From: Agrococcus sp. Marseille-P2731
GTDB taxonomy: Bacteria > Actinomycetota > Actinomycetes > Actinomycetales > Microbacteriaceae
Length of the DNA: 64,000 nt
Assembly (NCBI RefSeq): GCF_900117395.1
Contig: NZ_FPEG01000001.1
Span: 580,192-644,191 of the forward strand
Direction of reading: 5' to 3'
Shown in pieces: positions 52,871-61,871 of this stretch. The position numbers were made by a program, and so were the translations under genes. The first letter of the stretch is position 1, and each line of letters begins with the position of its first letter. A model generated the notes under the pieces. The model was given only the letters and a program-made list of their open reading frames with translations. It made no database searches and had not been told where the DNA came from.

Positions 52871-53700
52871 GGCTGCACCCTTCGGTAGCGGATCGCGACG
52901 CCCGCCTCGTCGGCGTCGATCGACGCCTCCACGCCGTAGACCGAGCGGATGCGCTCGGCCGTCAGCACCGCATCCGCCGTGCCCTCGGCGACGACCCGGC
53001 CGCCGTCGACCAGCACGATGCGGTCGGCGTGCGTGGCCGCGAGGGCGAGGTCGTGCACGGTCAGCACGACCGGGCGGTCGGCGGCGAGGCGGCGGATGAG
53101 GTCGAGCAGGTCGAGCTGCCAGGCGACGTCGAGGTGGTTCGTCGGCTCGTCGAGCAGCAGCGCGCTGCCGGCCACCGCGCCGGACTGCTGCGCGAGCGCC
53201 CGGGCGATGTGCACGCGCTGCAGCTCGCCGCCGGAGAGCTCGCCGAGGGGCCGCTCGGCGAGCGGCGCGGCGCCGGCGTCGGCGAGCGCCGCCTCGACGA
53301 CGTGCTCGTCGCCGAGCGAGAAGCCGAGCATGCGGTGGTGCGGGGTGCGGCCGAGGCGCACGGTCTCGCGCGCGGTGAGCTGCGGAGCGGCGTCGGCGAG
53401 CTGCTCGACGAGCGCGACGCGGCGGGCGCGGGCACGGGCCGGCATGGTGTCGAGCCGCTCGCCGCCCAGGTGCACGCTGCCGGAGCGGGTCGCGCGCTCT
53501 GGCACGACGCCGGCGATGGCGCGGAGCATCGTCGACTTGCCCGCGCCGTTCGGCCCGACGAGGGCGGTGATGCTGCCGGCCGCGGCGCTCCAGCTCGCGT
53601 GCTCGACCAGCGTGCGGCCGCGCACGGCGATGCTGAGGTCGCGCACCTGCAGGGCGGTCGTCGACGCTGCCGGGCCCTCGGCGGGCAGGTGGCCGCTCAC
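52867..53700 (-). CDS. Putative F420-0 ABC transporter, ATPase
   Basis: A 277-residue FecE/BtuD-type ATPase: Walker A VGPNGAGKST, signature ELSGGELQRVHIARAL, Walker B LLLDEPTNHLD, H-loop VLTVHD. By fold it belongs with siderophore/cobalamin importers. Actinobacterial members encoded beside cofCD are classed as a putative F420-0 transporter, a role assigned from co-occurrence and not by biochemistry. GTG start overlaps the permease stop. Confidence 0.85.
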   Translation of the reverse strand: MSGHLPAEGPAASTTALQVRDLSIAVRGRTLVEHASWSAAAGSITALVGPNGAGKSTMLRAIAGVVPERATRSGSVHLGGERLDTMPARARARRVALVEQLADAAPQLTARETVRLGRTPHHRMLGFSLGDEHVVEAALADAGAAPLAERPLGELSGGELQRVHIARALAQQSGAVAGSALLLDEPTNHLDVAWQLDLLDLIRRLAADRPVVLTVHDLALAATHADRIVLVDGGRVVAEGTADAVLTAERIRSVYGVEASIDADEAGVAIRYRRVQP

Positions 53701-54770
53701 GTGCGCACCCGACCCGTCAGCATGAGCGCCGCGAAGACGGGCGCGCCGAGCAGCGCGGTGACGATGCCGACCGGCAGCTCGCGCGGATCGAAGGCGGCAC
53801 GCGCCGCGGTGTCGGCGACGAGCAGCACGATCGCGCCCGCGAGGCCCGAGGCCGGCAGCAGCAGCGCGTGCGCGCCGCCGACCACGAGCCGCACCGCGTG
53901 GGGCACGACGAGGCCGATGAAGCCGATCGCCCCGGAGACCGAGACGAGCACGCCGGTCACGAGGGCGCAGGCGACGAGCAGCAGCCAGCGGGTGCGCCGC
54001 GCGTCGACGCCGAGCGCGCCGGCAGCGCTGTCGCCGAGGGCGAGCGCGTCGAGCACGCGCCCGCTCGCGAGCAGCGGCAGCGCGAGGGCGACGCCGACGA
54101 GCGCGATCGTGGCGCTCGGCCAGGTGATCGAGGCGAGCGAGCCGAGCAGCCACGCGAGGATCTCGCGGAAGGCGTCGCCGGCGGCGCTCCAGAAGATGAC
54201 GAGCGAGACGAGGGCGCTGGCGGCGGATGCGACGACCACGCCCGCGAGCACGGTGCGGGTGGGCGTGGCGCCGCCAGCGGCACCCGCGAGCCCGAGCGTG
54301 GCGAGCAGCGCGAGCAGCGCGCCCGCGAAGGCCGCGACCGGCAGCAGCGCGCCGAGCCCGGCGATCAGCACGAGCACCGCGCCGACGGATGCGCCGGAGG
54401 AGACGCCGAGCAGGTAGGGATCGGCGAGCGGGTTGCGCACGAGCGCCTGCATCACGACGCCGACGATGGCGAGGCCGGCGCCGACCGCGCAGGCGGCGAG
54501 CACGCGGGGGAGGCGCAGGTCGACGACGATCGCGTCGTCGACCCGGTCGAGCGGAGTGGCGCCGATGCCCGCGCGGGCGGCGAGCGCTGCGAGCGCGTCG
54601 GCCGGAGCGATGCCCGCGGCGCCGAAGCACACCGCGGCGAGCGCGAGCGCGAGCATGCCAGCGCCCAGCAGTGGCAGCGCCCAGCGCCGCCCGCGACGCG
54701 GTCGTTGCCCGCGCGCTCGCTGCTGCTGGCGCTGCGGCACCGCGAGCGCGGTGTGCCCCGCGCGCGTCAT
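53697..54770 (-). CDS. Putative F420-0 ABC transporter, permease
   Basis: A 357-residue FecCD/BtuC-type permease with about nine or ten helices. Typical stretches are LRLPRVLAACAVGAGLAIVG, MQALVRNPLADPYLLGVSSG, SGAIGFIGLVVPHAVRLVVG and ADTAARAAFDPRELPVGIVT. The first 30 residues are Gln/Arg-rich and precede the first helix. Coupled by 4-bp overlaps to the binding-protein remnant upstream and the ATPase downstream. Confidence 0.9.
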   Translation of the reverse strand: MTRAGHTALAVPQRQQQRARGQRPRRGRRWALPLLGAGMLALALAAVCFGAAGIAPADALAALAARAGIGATPLDRVDDAIVVDLRLPRVLAACAVGAGLAIVGVVMQALVRNPLADPYLLGVSSGASVGAVLVLIAGLGALLPVAAFAGALLALLATLGLAGAAGGATPTRTVLAGVVVASAASALVSLVIFWSAAGDAFREILAWLLGSLASITWPSATIALVGVALALPLLASGRVLDALALGDSAAGALGVDARRTRWLLLVACALVTGVLVSVSGAIGFIGLVVPHAVRLVVGGAHALLLPASGLAGAIVLLVADTAARAAFDPRELPVGIVTALLGAPVFAALMLTGRVRT

Positions 54771-55423
54771 CCGAGCGCCATCGGTCGCACGGCATCCGTC
54801 ACGAGCTGCACCGCCCCGACCGAGCCGACCCCGGCCTCCGCCGTCGGGAAGGGGATGGTGACGAAACGCTCGGCCTGGACCGCCTCGAGCTGGGCCGTGG
54901 CCGGGTTGGCGCGCAGCCGCTCGATCTTCGAGGCGGCGGTGTGCCAGGGCGCGTCGACGAGCACGATCACGTCGGGGTCGCTCGAGGCGAGCGCCTCCCA
55001 CGACATGGTCGTCCAGGTCTCGTCGACGTCGGCGGCCACGTTCGTCAGCCCCGCGGCCTCGAGCACGAGCTGCGGTGCGCCGGAGCCCGCGCCGACGTAG
55101 GGCGCATCCTCGCCGGAGGAGTACCAGAGCGCGGTCGGCGCGTCGCCAGCTGCCGTCGCGACCGCGACCGGCTCGATCTCCTCGAGCGCGGCGCGCTGCT
55201 CCTCGGCGAGCGCGGCGCCGGCCTCCGGGACGCCGAGCGCGGTACCCGCGTCGCGCAGCTCTGCGAACAGGGCATCCCACGTCAGCGCCGGCACCTCCGT
55301 CGACCAGCACGCGGCGGGGGAGACCCACGTCTGGATGCCCAGGGCCTGCAGCTGCTCGCGGCTGGGCATGCTGACGCGAACGGTGGTGCGGTTCGCGCGC
55401 GGTGGTGATGCCCGGCGCGGCAC
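54767..55423 (-). pseudogene. Putative F420-0 ABC transporter binding protein, N-terminally truncated
   Basis: From MPSREQLQALGIQTWVSPAA onwards the frame reads the second half of a BtuF/FecB-type periplasmic binding protein (VSPAACWSTEV, LWYSSGEDAPYVGAGSG, AALASSDPDVIVLVDAPW-like region). The signal peptide, lipobox and about the first 100 residues of the expected 320 are missing. Only 18 unrelated codons precede, back to a GTG that sits 2 bp from a TAGACT box (55426-55431, minus strand), too close for normal initiation; the ATG at 55369 is the likelier start. A cytosolic half-protein could not bind substrate outside the cell. The next gene upstream is divergent and belongs to another pathway. 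Confidence 0.75.
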
Positions 55424-55547
55424 CGAGTCTACGCGAGGCGGCAGCGGCCGCCCGCTCTGCGGCCCGCGCCCCTACCCATTCGCCTCGCGGTGGGGTTGAC
55501 TGGCCCTTCGGCGACTGCCGACTCCCGACGACGAAGCTGGAGACACG

Positions 55548-56396
55548 ATGACGACGGTGCGCGCAGCCATCACGCAGACCACCTGGACGGGCGACAAGGC
55601 ATCGATGCTCGACCGCCACGAGGCCTTCCAGCGCGAGGCAGCCGCGCAGGGCGCGCAGGTCATCTGCTTCCAGGAGCTCTTCTACGGCCCCTACTTCGGC
55701 ATCACGCAGGACAAGCGCTACTACGACTACGCCGAGCCCGCGGACGGGCCGATCGTGCAGCGCTTCGCCGCGCTCGCGAAGGAGCTCGGCATGGTCACGA
55801 TCCTGCCGATCTACGAGGAGGAGCAGACCGGCGTCTACTACAACTCCGCCGTGGTCGTCGATGCCGACGGGTCGATCCTCGGCACCTACCGGAAGCACCA
55901 CCTGCCCCACCTCGACCGCTTCTGGGAGAAGTTCTACTTCCGGCCCGGCAACCTCGGCTACCCGGTCTTCGACACCGCCGTCGGCAAGGTCGGTCTGTAC
56001 ATCTGCTACGACCGCCACTTCCCCGAGGGGTGGCGCGAGCTGGGCTTGAACGGCGCGCACATCGTCTTCAACCCCAATGCCACGAAGCCCGGCCTCTCGA
56101 ACCGGCTGTGGGAGGTCGAGGGGCCCGCCGCCGCCGTCGCGAACGGCTACTTCGTGCTGCAGCCCAACCGCGTCGGCCGCGAGGACAACGAGTACGGCGA
56201 GCTGGCCGTCGACTTCTACGGCACCAGCCAGGTGATCGACCCGCGCGGCGAGTTCGTCGGCGAGCGCGGCTCGTCGAGCGGCGAGGAGCTGATGGTGCGC
56301 GACCTGGAGATGGACCTCGTGCGCGAGATGCGCGACGACTGGCAGTTCTACCGGGATCGCCGCCCCGACTCCTACACCCGGATCGCGAAGCCGTAG
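55548..56396 (+). CDS. Nitrilase-family N-carbamoyl-beta-alanine amidohydrolase (beta-ureidopropionase)
   Basis: Hydrolyses N-carbamoyl-beta-alanine to beta-alanine, CO2 and ammonia, last step of reductive pyrimidine degradation. The 282-residue nitrilase-fold protein has the Glu-Lys-Cys triad: E43 in CFQELFYGPYF, K in TYRKHHLPH (near residue 113) and C in LYICYDRHFPEGWREL (near residue 148). The tract FWEKFYFRPGN is characteristic of beta-ureidopropionases. Starts at an ATG behind CTGGAGA. First gene of the cluster. Confidence 0.9.
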   Translation: MTTVRAAITQTTWTGDKASMLDRHEAFQREAAAQGAQVICFQELFYGPYFGITQDKRYYDYAEPADGPIVQRFAALAKELGMVTILPIYEEEQTGVYYNSAVVVDADGSILGTYRKHHLPHLDRFWEKFYFRPGNLGYPVFDTAVGKVGLYICYDRHFPEGWRELGLNGAHIVFNPNATKPGLSNRLWEVEGPAAAVANGYFVLQPNRVGREDNEYGELAVDFYGTSQVIDPRGEFVGERGSSSGEELMVRDLEMDLVREMRDDWQFYRDRRPDSYTRIAKP

Positions 56397-56405
56397 GGGG
56401 CGCGC

Positions 56406-57842
56406 ATGGCCACCACCCTCATCCGCGGCGGCACCGTCGTGACCGCCACCGGCCGCTCGCTCGCCGACGTGCTCGTCGACGGCGAGACCATCCGAGCCGT
56501 CCTGGAGCCCGGCAGCCAGCTCCTCGGGCTCGACCTCGCCGCATCCGTCGACGCGGTGGTGGATGCGACGGGCAAGTACGTGATCCCCGGCGGGATCGAC
56601 GCGCACACTCACATGGAGATGCCCTTCGGGGGCACGCAGGCGAGCGACACCTTCGAGACCGGCACGCGCGCTGCCGCGTGGGGCGGCACGACCACGATCG
56701 TCGACTTCGCCGTGCAGACGGTCGGTCAGCACGTGCAGGACTCGCTCGCCGCCTGGCACGAGAAGGCCGCGGGGAGCTGTGCCATCGACTACGGCTTCCA
56801 CCAGATCGTCGGTGACGTGAACGACGCCTCGCTCGCCGCGCTGCGCGGGCTCGAAGCCGAGGGCGTCACGAGCTACAAGCTCTTCATGGCCTATCCGGGC
56901 GTCTTCTACTCCGACGACGCGCAGATCCTGCGGGCCATGCAGGTCGGGGCCGACACGGGCCTGATGACCATGATGCACGCCGAGAACGGACCGGCGATCG
57001 ACGTGCTCGTGCAGCAGCTGCTCGCCGAGGGCAAGACCGATCCGTACTACCACGGCATCGCCCGCGCCTGGCAGATGGAGGAGGAGGCGACCCACCGCGC
57101 GATCATGCTCGCGAACCTCACGGGCGCGCCGCTCTACATCGTCCACGTGAGCGCCAAGCAGGCCGTCGCGCAGCTCGCCGCCGCGCGCGACGCCGGGCAG
57201 AACGTCTTCGGCGAGACCTGCCCGCAATATCTCTACCTCTCGCTCGAGGACCAGCTGGGCGCCTCGAGCGACGAGTGGGGCAGCTTCGAGGGCTCGAAGT
57301 GGGTGTGCTCGACACCGCTGCGCTCGAAGCACGAGCACCACCAGGACGAGCTGTGGACGGCGCTGCGCACGAACGACCTGCAGATGGTCTCCACCGACCA
57401 CTGCCCCTTCTGCATGAAGGATCAGAAGGAGCTCGGGCTCGGTGACTTCTCGAAGATCCCGAACGGCATCGGCTCGATCGAGCACCGCATGAACCTGCTC
57501 TACCAGGGCGTCGTCGACGGCCACATCACCCTCGAGCGCTGGGTGGAGATCACCGCGACCACGCCGGCGCGCATGTTCGGGCTCTACGGCCAGAAGGGCG
57601 TGATCCAGCCCGGTGCCGACGCCGACATCGTGATCTACGACCCGAGCGGCCACACCTCGATCGGGCTCGACAAGACCCACCACATGCAGATGGACCACGC
57701 CGCATGGGAGGGCTACGAGATCGACGGCCACGTGGACACCGTCATGAGCCGCGGCCGCATCGTCGTCGACGGCGACCGCTACCTCGGCAGCGCGGGCGAC
57801 GGACGCTTCGTCAAGCGCGGCCTGAGCCAGTACCTGCTGTAG
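56406..57842 (+). CDS. hydA: Dihydropyrimidinase / D-hydantoinase
   Basis: Opens dihydrouracil or hydantoin rings to N-carbamoyl amino acids. The 478-residue metallo-amidohydrolase has the binuclear zinc motifs GGIDAHTHMEMPFGG near residue 60, the carboxylated Lys in SYKLFMAYPG, MMHAENG, YIVHVSAKQAV and MVSTDHCPF. The segment GIGSIEHRMNLLYQGVV is typical of dihydropyrimidinases. It begins 9 bp after the amidohydrolase gene. Confidence 0.94.
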   Translation: MATTLIRGGTVVTATGRSLADVLVDGETIRAVLEPGSQLLGLDLAASVDAVVDATGKYVIPGGIDAHTHMEMPFGGTQASDTFETGTRAAAWGGTTTIVDFAVQTVGQHVQDSLAAWHEKAAGSCAIDYGFHQIVGDVNDASLAALRGLEAEGVTSYKLFMAYPGVFYSDDAQILRAMQVGADTGLMTMMHAENGPAIDVLVQQLLAEGKTDPYYHGIARAWQMEEEATHRAIMLANLTGAPLYIVHVSAKQAVAQLAAARDAGQNVFGETCPQYLYLSLEDQLGASSDEWGSFEGSKWVCSTPLRSKHEHHQDELWTALRTNDLQMVSTDHCPFCMKDQKELGLGDFSKIPNGIGSIEHRMNLLYQGVVDGHITLERWVEITATTPARMFGLYGQKGVIQPGADADIVIYDPSGHTSIGLDKTHHMQMDHAAWEGYEIDGHVDTVMSRGRIVVDGDRYLGSAGDGRFVKRGLSQYLL

Positions 57843-57856
57843 GACGAGGGAGCACC

Positions 57857-58891
57857 ATGGACATCGGCGCCGTCTTCCAGACCAATCCGCCCGCCTCCCG
57901 ATTCGTGCAGCTCTCGCAGCTCGCCGAGGCGCACGGCTTCAGCCACGTCTGGACCTTCGACTCGCACGTGCTGTGGCAGGAGCCCTACGTCATCATGTCG
58001 GCCGCGCTCGCGGCGACGCGGCGCGTCACCGTCGGCACCTTCGTCACGAATCCCGCGACGCGCGACTGGAGCGTCACGGCCTCGACCTTCGCGACCCTCA
58101 ACGAGATGTACGGCAACCGCACGATCTGCGGCATCGGGCGCGGCGACTCGGCCGTGCGCGTCGGCGGGGGCGAGCCCACGACGCTCAGGAAGCTGCGCGA
58201 GGCGGTGCACGTGATCCGCGAGCTCGGCTCCAGCCGCTCGGTCGAGGTGGGCGACGTCACGCTGCGGCTGCCGTGGTCCGAGGGCTCGCAGGTGCCGGTG
58301 TGGGTCGCCGCCTACGGCCCGCGCGCGCTGCAGCTCGCGGGCGAGGTTGGCGACGGCTACATCCTGCAGCTCGCCGACCCCGAGATCGCGAAGTGGATGA
58401 TCGAGCACGTGCGCACCGCGGCCGACGATGCCGGCCGCGACCCGATGTCCGTCAAGATCTGCGTCGCCGGCCCGGCCTACGTCGGCGACGACCTGGCGCA
58501 CCAGCGCGACCAGTCGCGGTGGTTCGGCGGCATGGTCGGCAACCACGTCGCCGACATCGTCGCCCGCTACGGCCGGGGAGCCGACGGCGGAGCCGCGGGT
58601 GCGATCCCCGCCGACCTGGCGGCCTACATCGAGCAGCGCGAGGGCTACGACTACAACACGCACGGCAGGGCCGACAACGACCACGTCGACTTCGTCCCGG
58701 ATGCGATCGTCGACCGGTTCTGCGTGCTCGGCACCGTCGACGACCACATCGAGAAGCTCACGAGGCTGCGCGAGCTCGGCGTCGACCAGTTCGCCGCCTA
58801 CGTGATGCACGACGACAAGGAGGAGACGCTGCGGCAGTACGGGGAGCGCATCATCCCGGCGCTCCGCGAGAGCGCGAGGGCGAGGTCCTGA
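57857..58891 (+). CDS. Luciferase-like (LLM) flavin/F420-dependent oxidoreductase of the hydantoinase cluster
   Basis: A 344-residue bacterial-luciferase-like TIM barrel (MDIGAVFQTNPPASRFVQL, FDSHVLWQEPYVIMSAAL, GTFVTNPATRDWSV, ICGIGRGDSAVRVGG, VWVAAYGPRALQLAGEVGDG). It matches the LLM subfamily repeatedly found beside hydantoinases. The cofactor could be FMN or F420; F420 synthesis genes are adjacent here. No dihydropyrimidine dehydrogenase is present, so it may perform the redox step of the pathway (inference). GAGGGAG ribosome site, 14 bp after hydA. Confidence 0.85.
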   Translation: MDIGAVFQTNPPASRFVQLSQLAEAHGFSHVWTFDSHVLWQEPYVIMSAALAATRRVTVGTFVTNPATRDWSVTASTFATLNEMYGNRTICGIGRGDSAVRVGGGEPTTLRKLREAVHVIRELGSSRSVEVGDVTLRLPWSEGSQVPVWVAAYGPRALQLAGEVGDGYILQLADPEIAKWMIEHVRTAADDAGRDPMSVKICVAGPAYVGDDLAHQRDQSRWFGGMVGNHVADIVARYGRGADGGAAGAIPADLAAYIEQREGYDYNTHGRADNDHVDFVPDAIVDRFCVLGTVDDHIEKLTRLRELGVDQFAAYVMHDDKEETLRQYGERIIPALRESARARS

Positions 58892-58899
58892 GGCGCCGA

Positions 58900-58905
58900 T
58901 AGCAT
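58900..58905 (+). promoter_or_regulatory. Leaderless -10 box of the aminotransferase gene
   Basis: TAGCAT, seven bases before the ATG, so the gene may also be transcribed independently of the upstream cluster. Confidence 0.45.
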
Positions 58906-58912
58906 CGCCATC

Positions 58913-60223
58913 ATGACGACTCCCGACGCTGCAGACGGTGACCGCGCCCGCGACCTCGACCGGCACATCCTGCACTCCTGGTCGAAGCACGGCAGCACCA
59001 ACCCCTTCGCGATCGCCCGCGGCGAGGGCGTGCGGCTCTGGGACCACGAGGGCCGCGAGTACCTCGACTTCTCGAGCCAGCTCGTCAACACGAACATCGG
59101 CCACTCGCACCCGAAGGTCGTCGCGGCCATCCAGCAGCAGGCGGCAGAGCTCGCCACCATCGCACCCGCGACGACGAACCTGCGCCGCGGCGAGGCGGCG
59201 GAGCGCATCCTCTCGAAGATCGATGGGATGGCCGCCGTCTTCTTCACGAACGGCGGGGCGGATGCGGTGGAGAACGCCATCCGCATGGCGCGCGTGCACA
59301 CGGGGCGCACGAAGGTGCTCTCGCACTACCGCTCGTACCACGGCAACACCGGCGCGGCGATCAACGCGACGGGGGACACCAGGCGCGTCGACAACGAGTA
59401 CGCCCTCGGCCACGTGCACTGCTTCGGGCCCTTCGCCTATCGCTCGGAGTTCTGGTCGGAGAGCGAAGAGCAGGAGTGCGAGCGGGCGCTGCAGCACGCC
59501 CGCCGCGTCATCGAGTCGGAGGGACCCTCGACGTTCGCGGCCATCCTCGTCGAGCCGGTGCCCGGCACCGCCGGCATCCTGGTGCCGCCGGCCGGCTACC
59601 TGCAGGGGCTGCGCGAGCTCGCCGATCGCTACGGCATCGTGCTCATCCTCGACGAGGTCATGGCGGGCTTCGGCCGCACGGGCGAGTGGTTCGCGCATCA
59701 GCACGACGGCGTGAGGCCGGACCTCGTGACCTTCGCGAAGGGCGTGAACTCCGGCTACGTGCCCGTCGGCGGCGTGATCATCAGCCCCGAGATCCTCGCG
59801 ACCTTCCAGGAGCGCGCGATCCCCGGCGGCCTCACCTACTCCGGGCATCCGCTCGCCGCCGCGTCGATCGTCGCCGCGATCGACGCGATGACCGATGAGG
59901 GCATCGTCGAGCACGCAGCGCACCTGGGGGCCGACATCCTCGGACCGGGCCTGCGCGAGCTCGCCGAGCGGCACGCGATCATCGGCCAGGTGCGAGGGCG
60001 CGGCTGCTTCTGGGCGCTCGACCTCGTGACCGACCGCGCGACGCGCGCGCCGGTGGACGCATCCGTCATCGCCTCGCTGAAGGCCGCGCTGCTGGAGCGC
60101 GGCTACGTGCCCTTCGCGGCCGACAACCGCATCCACGTCGTGCCGCCGCTCGTGATGAGCGACGACGACGCTCGCCGCGGCCTCGCCATCCTCGACGAGG
60201 TCTTCTCGGCTCACGCTTCCTGA
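58913..60223 (+). CDS. Class III PLP aminotransferase (beta-alanine/omega-amino acid type)
   Basis: A 436-residue PLP enzyme: FFTNGGADAVENAIRMAR (phosphate-binding), YRSYHGNT, LILDEVMAGFGRTGEW (PLP-binding Asp), and the Schiff-base Lys in TFAKGVNSGYVPVGG. The sequence is of the omega-amino acid:pyruvate/alpha-ketoglutarate group. In this cluster the logical substrate is beta-alanine released by the ureidopropionase, giving malonate semialdehyde. The stop codon and last residues lie in the first partial copy of the 46-bp repeat that follows. Confidence 0.9.
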   Translation: MTTPDAADGDRARDLDRHILHSWSKHGSTNPFAIARGEGVRLWDHEGREYLDFSSQLVNTNIGHSHPKVVAAIQQQAAELATIAPATTNLRRGEAAERILSKIDGMAAVFFTNGGADAVENAIRMARVHTGRTKVLSHYRSYHGNTGAAINATGDTRRVDNEYALGHVHCFGPFAYRSEFWSESEEQECERALQHARRVIESEGPSTFAAILVEPVPGTAGILVPPAGYLQGLRELADRYGIVLILDEVMAGFGRTGEWFAHQHDGVRPDLVTFAKGVNSGYVPVGGVIISPEILATFQERAIPGGLTYSGHPLAAASIVAAIDAMTDEGIVEHAAHLGADILGPGLRELAERHAIIGQVRGRGCFWALDLVTDRATRAPVDASVIASLKAALLERGYVPFAADNRIHVVPPLVMSDDDARRGLAILDEVFSAHAS

Positions 60224-60240
60224 GCCGGACGGCTCCCGAG

Positions 60241-60413
60241 CCGCTCCGCGCCGGAGGCGCCGAGCGTGTCGAAGCAGCTTCCTGAGCCGCTCCGCGCCGG
60301 GGGCGCCGAGCGTGTCGAAGCAGCTTCCTGAGCCGCTCCGCGCCGGAGGCGCCGAGCGTGTCGAAGGAGCTTCCTGAGCCGCTCCGCGCCGGAGGCGCCG
60401 AGCGTGTCGAAGG
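60241..60413 (+). repeat. 46-bp tandem repeats, four copies
   Basis: Units start at 60241, 60287, 60333 and 60379 (CCGCTCCGCGCCGGAGGCGC...), differing at only one or two bases. Each unit contains an imperfect hairpin (CGCTC-C-GCGCC / GGCGC-C-GAGCG) and the element GTGTCGAAG. A further partial copy (GCTTCCTGAGCCG) overlaps the aminotransferase stop. Similar TTCGACACGCTCGGC-type intergenic repeats occur in many Microbacteriaceae. Confidence 0.9.
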
Positions 60414-60429
60414 ATGGCAGACTCGAGCC

Positions 60430-61140
60430 ATGAGCATCCACCTGCTGGGCGGCGGCTGGGCCGACGACGAGTCGACCTGGACGGGCCGCTTCATCGACGA
60501 GGCGCGGGAGCGCGCCGGCGGCCCGCCCGTGATCGCGGTCGTGTTGTGGGCGGCCGATGAGGCCGAGGGCGCCTCGTGGCACGCCGACTACGTCGCCGAC
60601 ATGACGAAGCTCGGCGCCGGTGAGGTCAGGATCGTGCAGCTGACCACCGAGCGCACCCTGCTGCCCACCGACCTCGGCAGCGCCGACGGCATCTTCATCG
60701 GCGGCGGGCTCACGCCCGGCTACCACGCGGCCGTCATGCCCGCGGCAGACACGATCCGCGGCCTCGTCTCCACCGGTGTGCCGTACGCCGGCTTCTCGGC
60801 GGGCGCGATGCTCGCCGGCGACGTCGCGCTGCTGGGCGGCTGGCGCATCGGCGGTGTGCCCGTGTGCCCCGAGGCGTGCTCCGAGCAGCTCGACGACGTC
60901 ACGCTCGACGCGGGCCTCGGCCTCGTCGACCTCGTCGTCGACGTGCACGCGGCGCAGTACGGCACGCTCTCTCGTGCGGTCGCGATCGTGCACGCGGGGC
61001 TCGCCGATCGCGTCGTCGCGATCGATGAGTGCACCTCGCTCATCGTCGCGGCGGGCGGCCTCGTCGTCGCGGGCGAGGGCAGCGTCTGGACGGCGGATCG
61101 CGATGGCGACCGCGTCAGCGTCGGAGTGCTCGCCGCATGA
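60430..61140 (+). CDS. Peptidase S51 (peptidase E-like)
   Basis: A 236-residue serine peptidase of the dipeptidase E fold. The nucleophile Ser is in [14 protein letters not shown] (near residue 122) and the glycine-rich [13 protein letters not shown] is the family strand-turn. Members cleave Asp-X dipeptides or act as cyanophycinase-like enzymes; the specificity is not evident. A CAGACT box six bases before the ATG suggests leaderless expression, immediately after the tandem repeats. Stop overlaps the ung start (ATGA). Confidence 0.8.
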   Translation: MSIHLLGGGWADDESTWTGRFIDEARERAGGPPVIAVVLWAADEAEGASWHADYVADMTKLGAGEVRIVQLTTERTLLPTDLGSADGIFIGGGLTPGYHAAVMPAADTIRGLVSTGVPYAGFSAGAMLAGDVALLGGWRIGGVPVCPEACSEQLDDVTLDAGLGLVDLVVDVHAAQYGTLSRAVAIVHAGLADRVVAIDECTSLIVAAGGLVVAGEGSVWTADRDGDRVSVGVLAA

Positions 61141-61871
61141 CGGCGCGCCCGCTCGCCGAGCTCGTCGAGGCGGGCTGGGCGGATGCGCTGGCACCGGTCG
61201 AGCACGTCGTGCACGACCTGGGCGAGCGGCTGCGCGCCGAGACCGCCGCTGGTCGGCACTACCTGCCGGCGGGCGAGCGGGTGCTGCGCGCCTTCACGCA
61301 GCCGCTCGAGGACGTCCGGGTGCTCATCGTCGGCCAGGACCCGTACCCCACGCCTGGACATCCGATCGGCCTGTCGTTCGCGGTCGAGGAGCACGTGCGG
61401 CCGCTGCCGCGCTCGCTGCAGAACATCTACCGCGAGCTGCACGACGACCTCGGCATCGCTCCGGCCGAGCACGGTGACCTGAGCGCGTGGAGCGAGCAGG
61501 GCGTGCTGCTGCTCAACCGCGTGCTGACGGTCGGGGCAGGCCAGCCCGCCTCGCATCGCGGCTGGGGCTGGGAGCAGGTGACCGAGGCGGCCATCAGGGC
61601 CCTCGTCGACCGGCGCGGTCCCGACGGCTCGCCCGCACCACTCGTCGCGATCCTCTGGGGCGCGCAGGCGCAGTCCCTGACGCCCCTGCTCGAGGGCGCA
61701 TCCGTCATCGCCTCGCCGCACCCCTCGCCGCTGAGCGCTCGCCGCGGCTTCTTCGGCTCCCGCCCGTTCTCCCGCGCCAATGACGCGCTCGTGGCGCAGG
61801 GCGCGCATCCGATCGACTGGCGCGTGACGGCCGCAGGCGTGTCAGTGTCCGATGGCACCATGTCGCCATGA
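61137..61871 (+). CDS. ung: Uracil-DNA glycosylase
   Basis: Removes uracil from DNA. The 244-residue family 1 enzyme has the water-activating motif [11 protein letters not shown] near residue 64, the LLLNRVLTV strand, [11 protein letters not shown] and the DNA-minor-groove loop [20 protein letters not shown]. Typical length. Coupled on both sides by ATGA overlaps. Confidence 0.97.
   Translation: MTARPLAELVEAGWADALAPVEHVVHDLGERLRAETAAGRHYLPAGERVLRAFTQPLEDVRVLIVGQDPYPTPGHPIGLSFAVEEHVRPLPRSLQNIYRELHDDLGIAPAEHGDLSAWSEQGVLLLNRVLTVGAGQPASHRGWGWEQVTEAAIRALVDRRGPDGSPAPLVAILWGAQAQSLTPLLEGASVIASPHPSPLSARRGFFGSRPFSRANDALVAQGAHPIDWRVTAAGVSVSDGTMSP

Noticed and set aside
53697..57731. 1,344-codon minus-strand frame beginning far upstream of the permease
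   Set aside because: Only the last 357 codons (from 54770) are the permease; the rest is antisense to the hydantoinase and ureidopropionase genes.
60241..60413. CRISPR or coding interpretation of the 46-bp repeats
   Set aside because: No spacers; stop codons occur within units in the plus frames and each unit is an imperfect hairpin.
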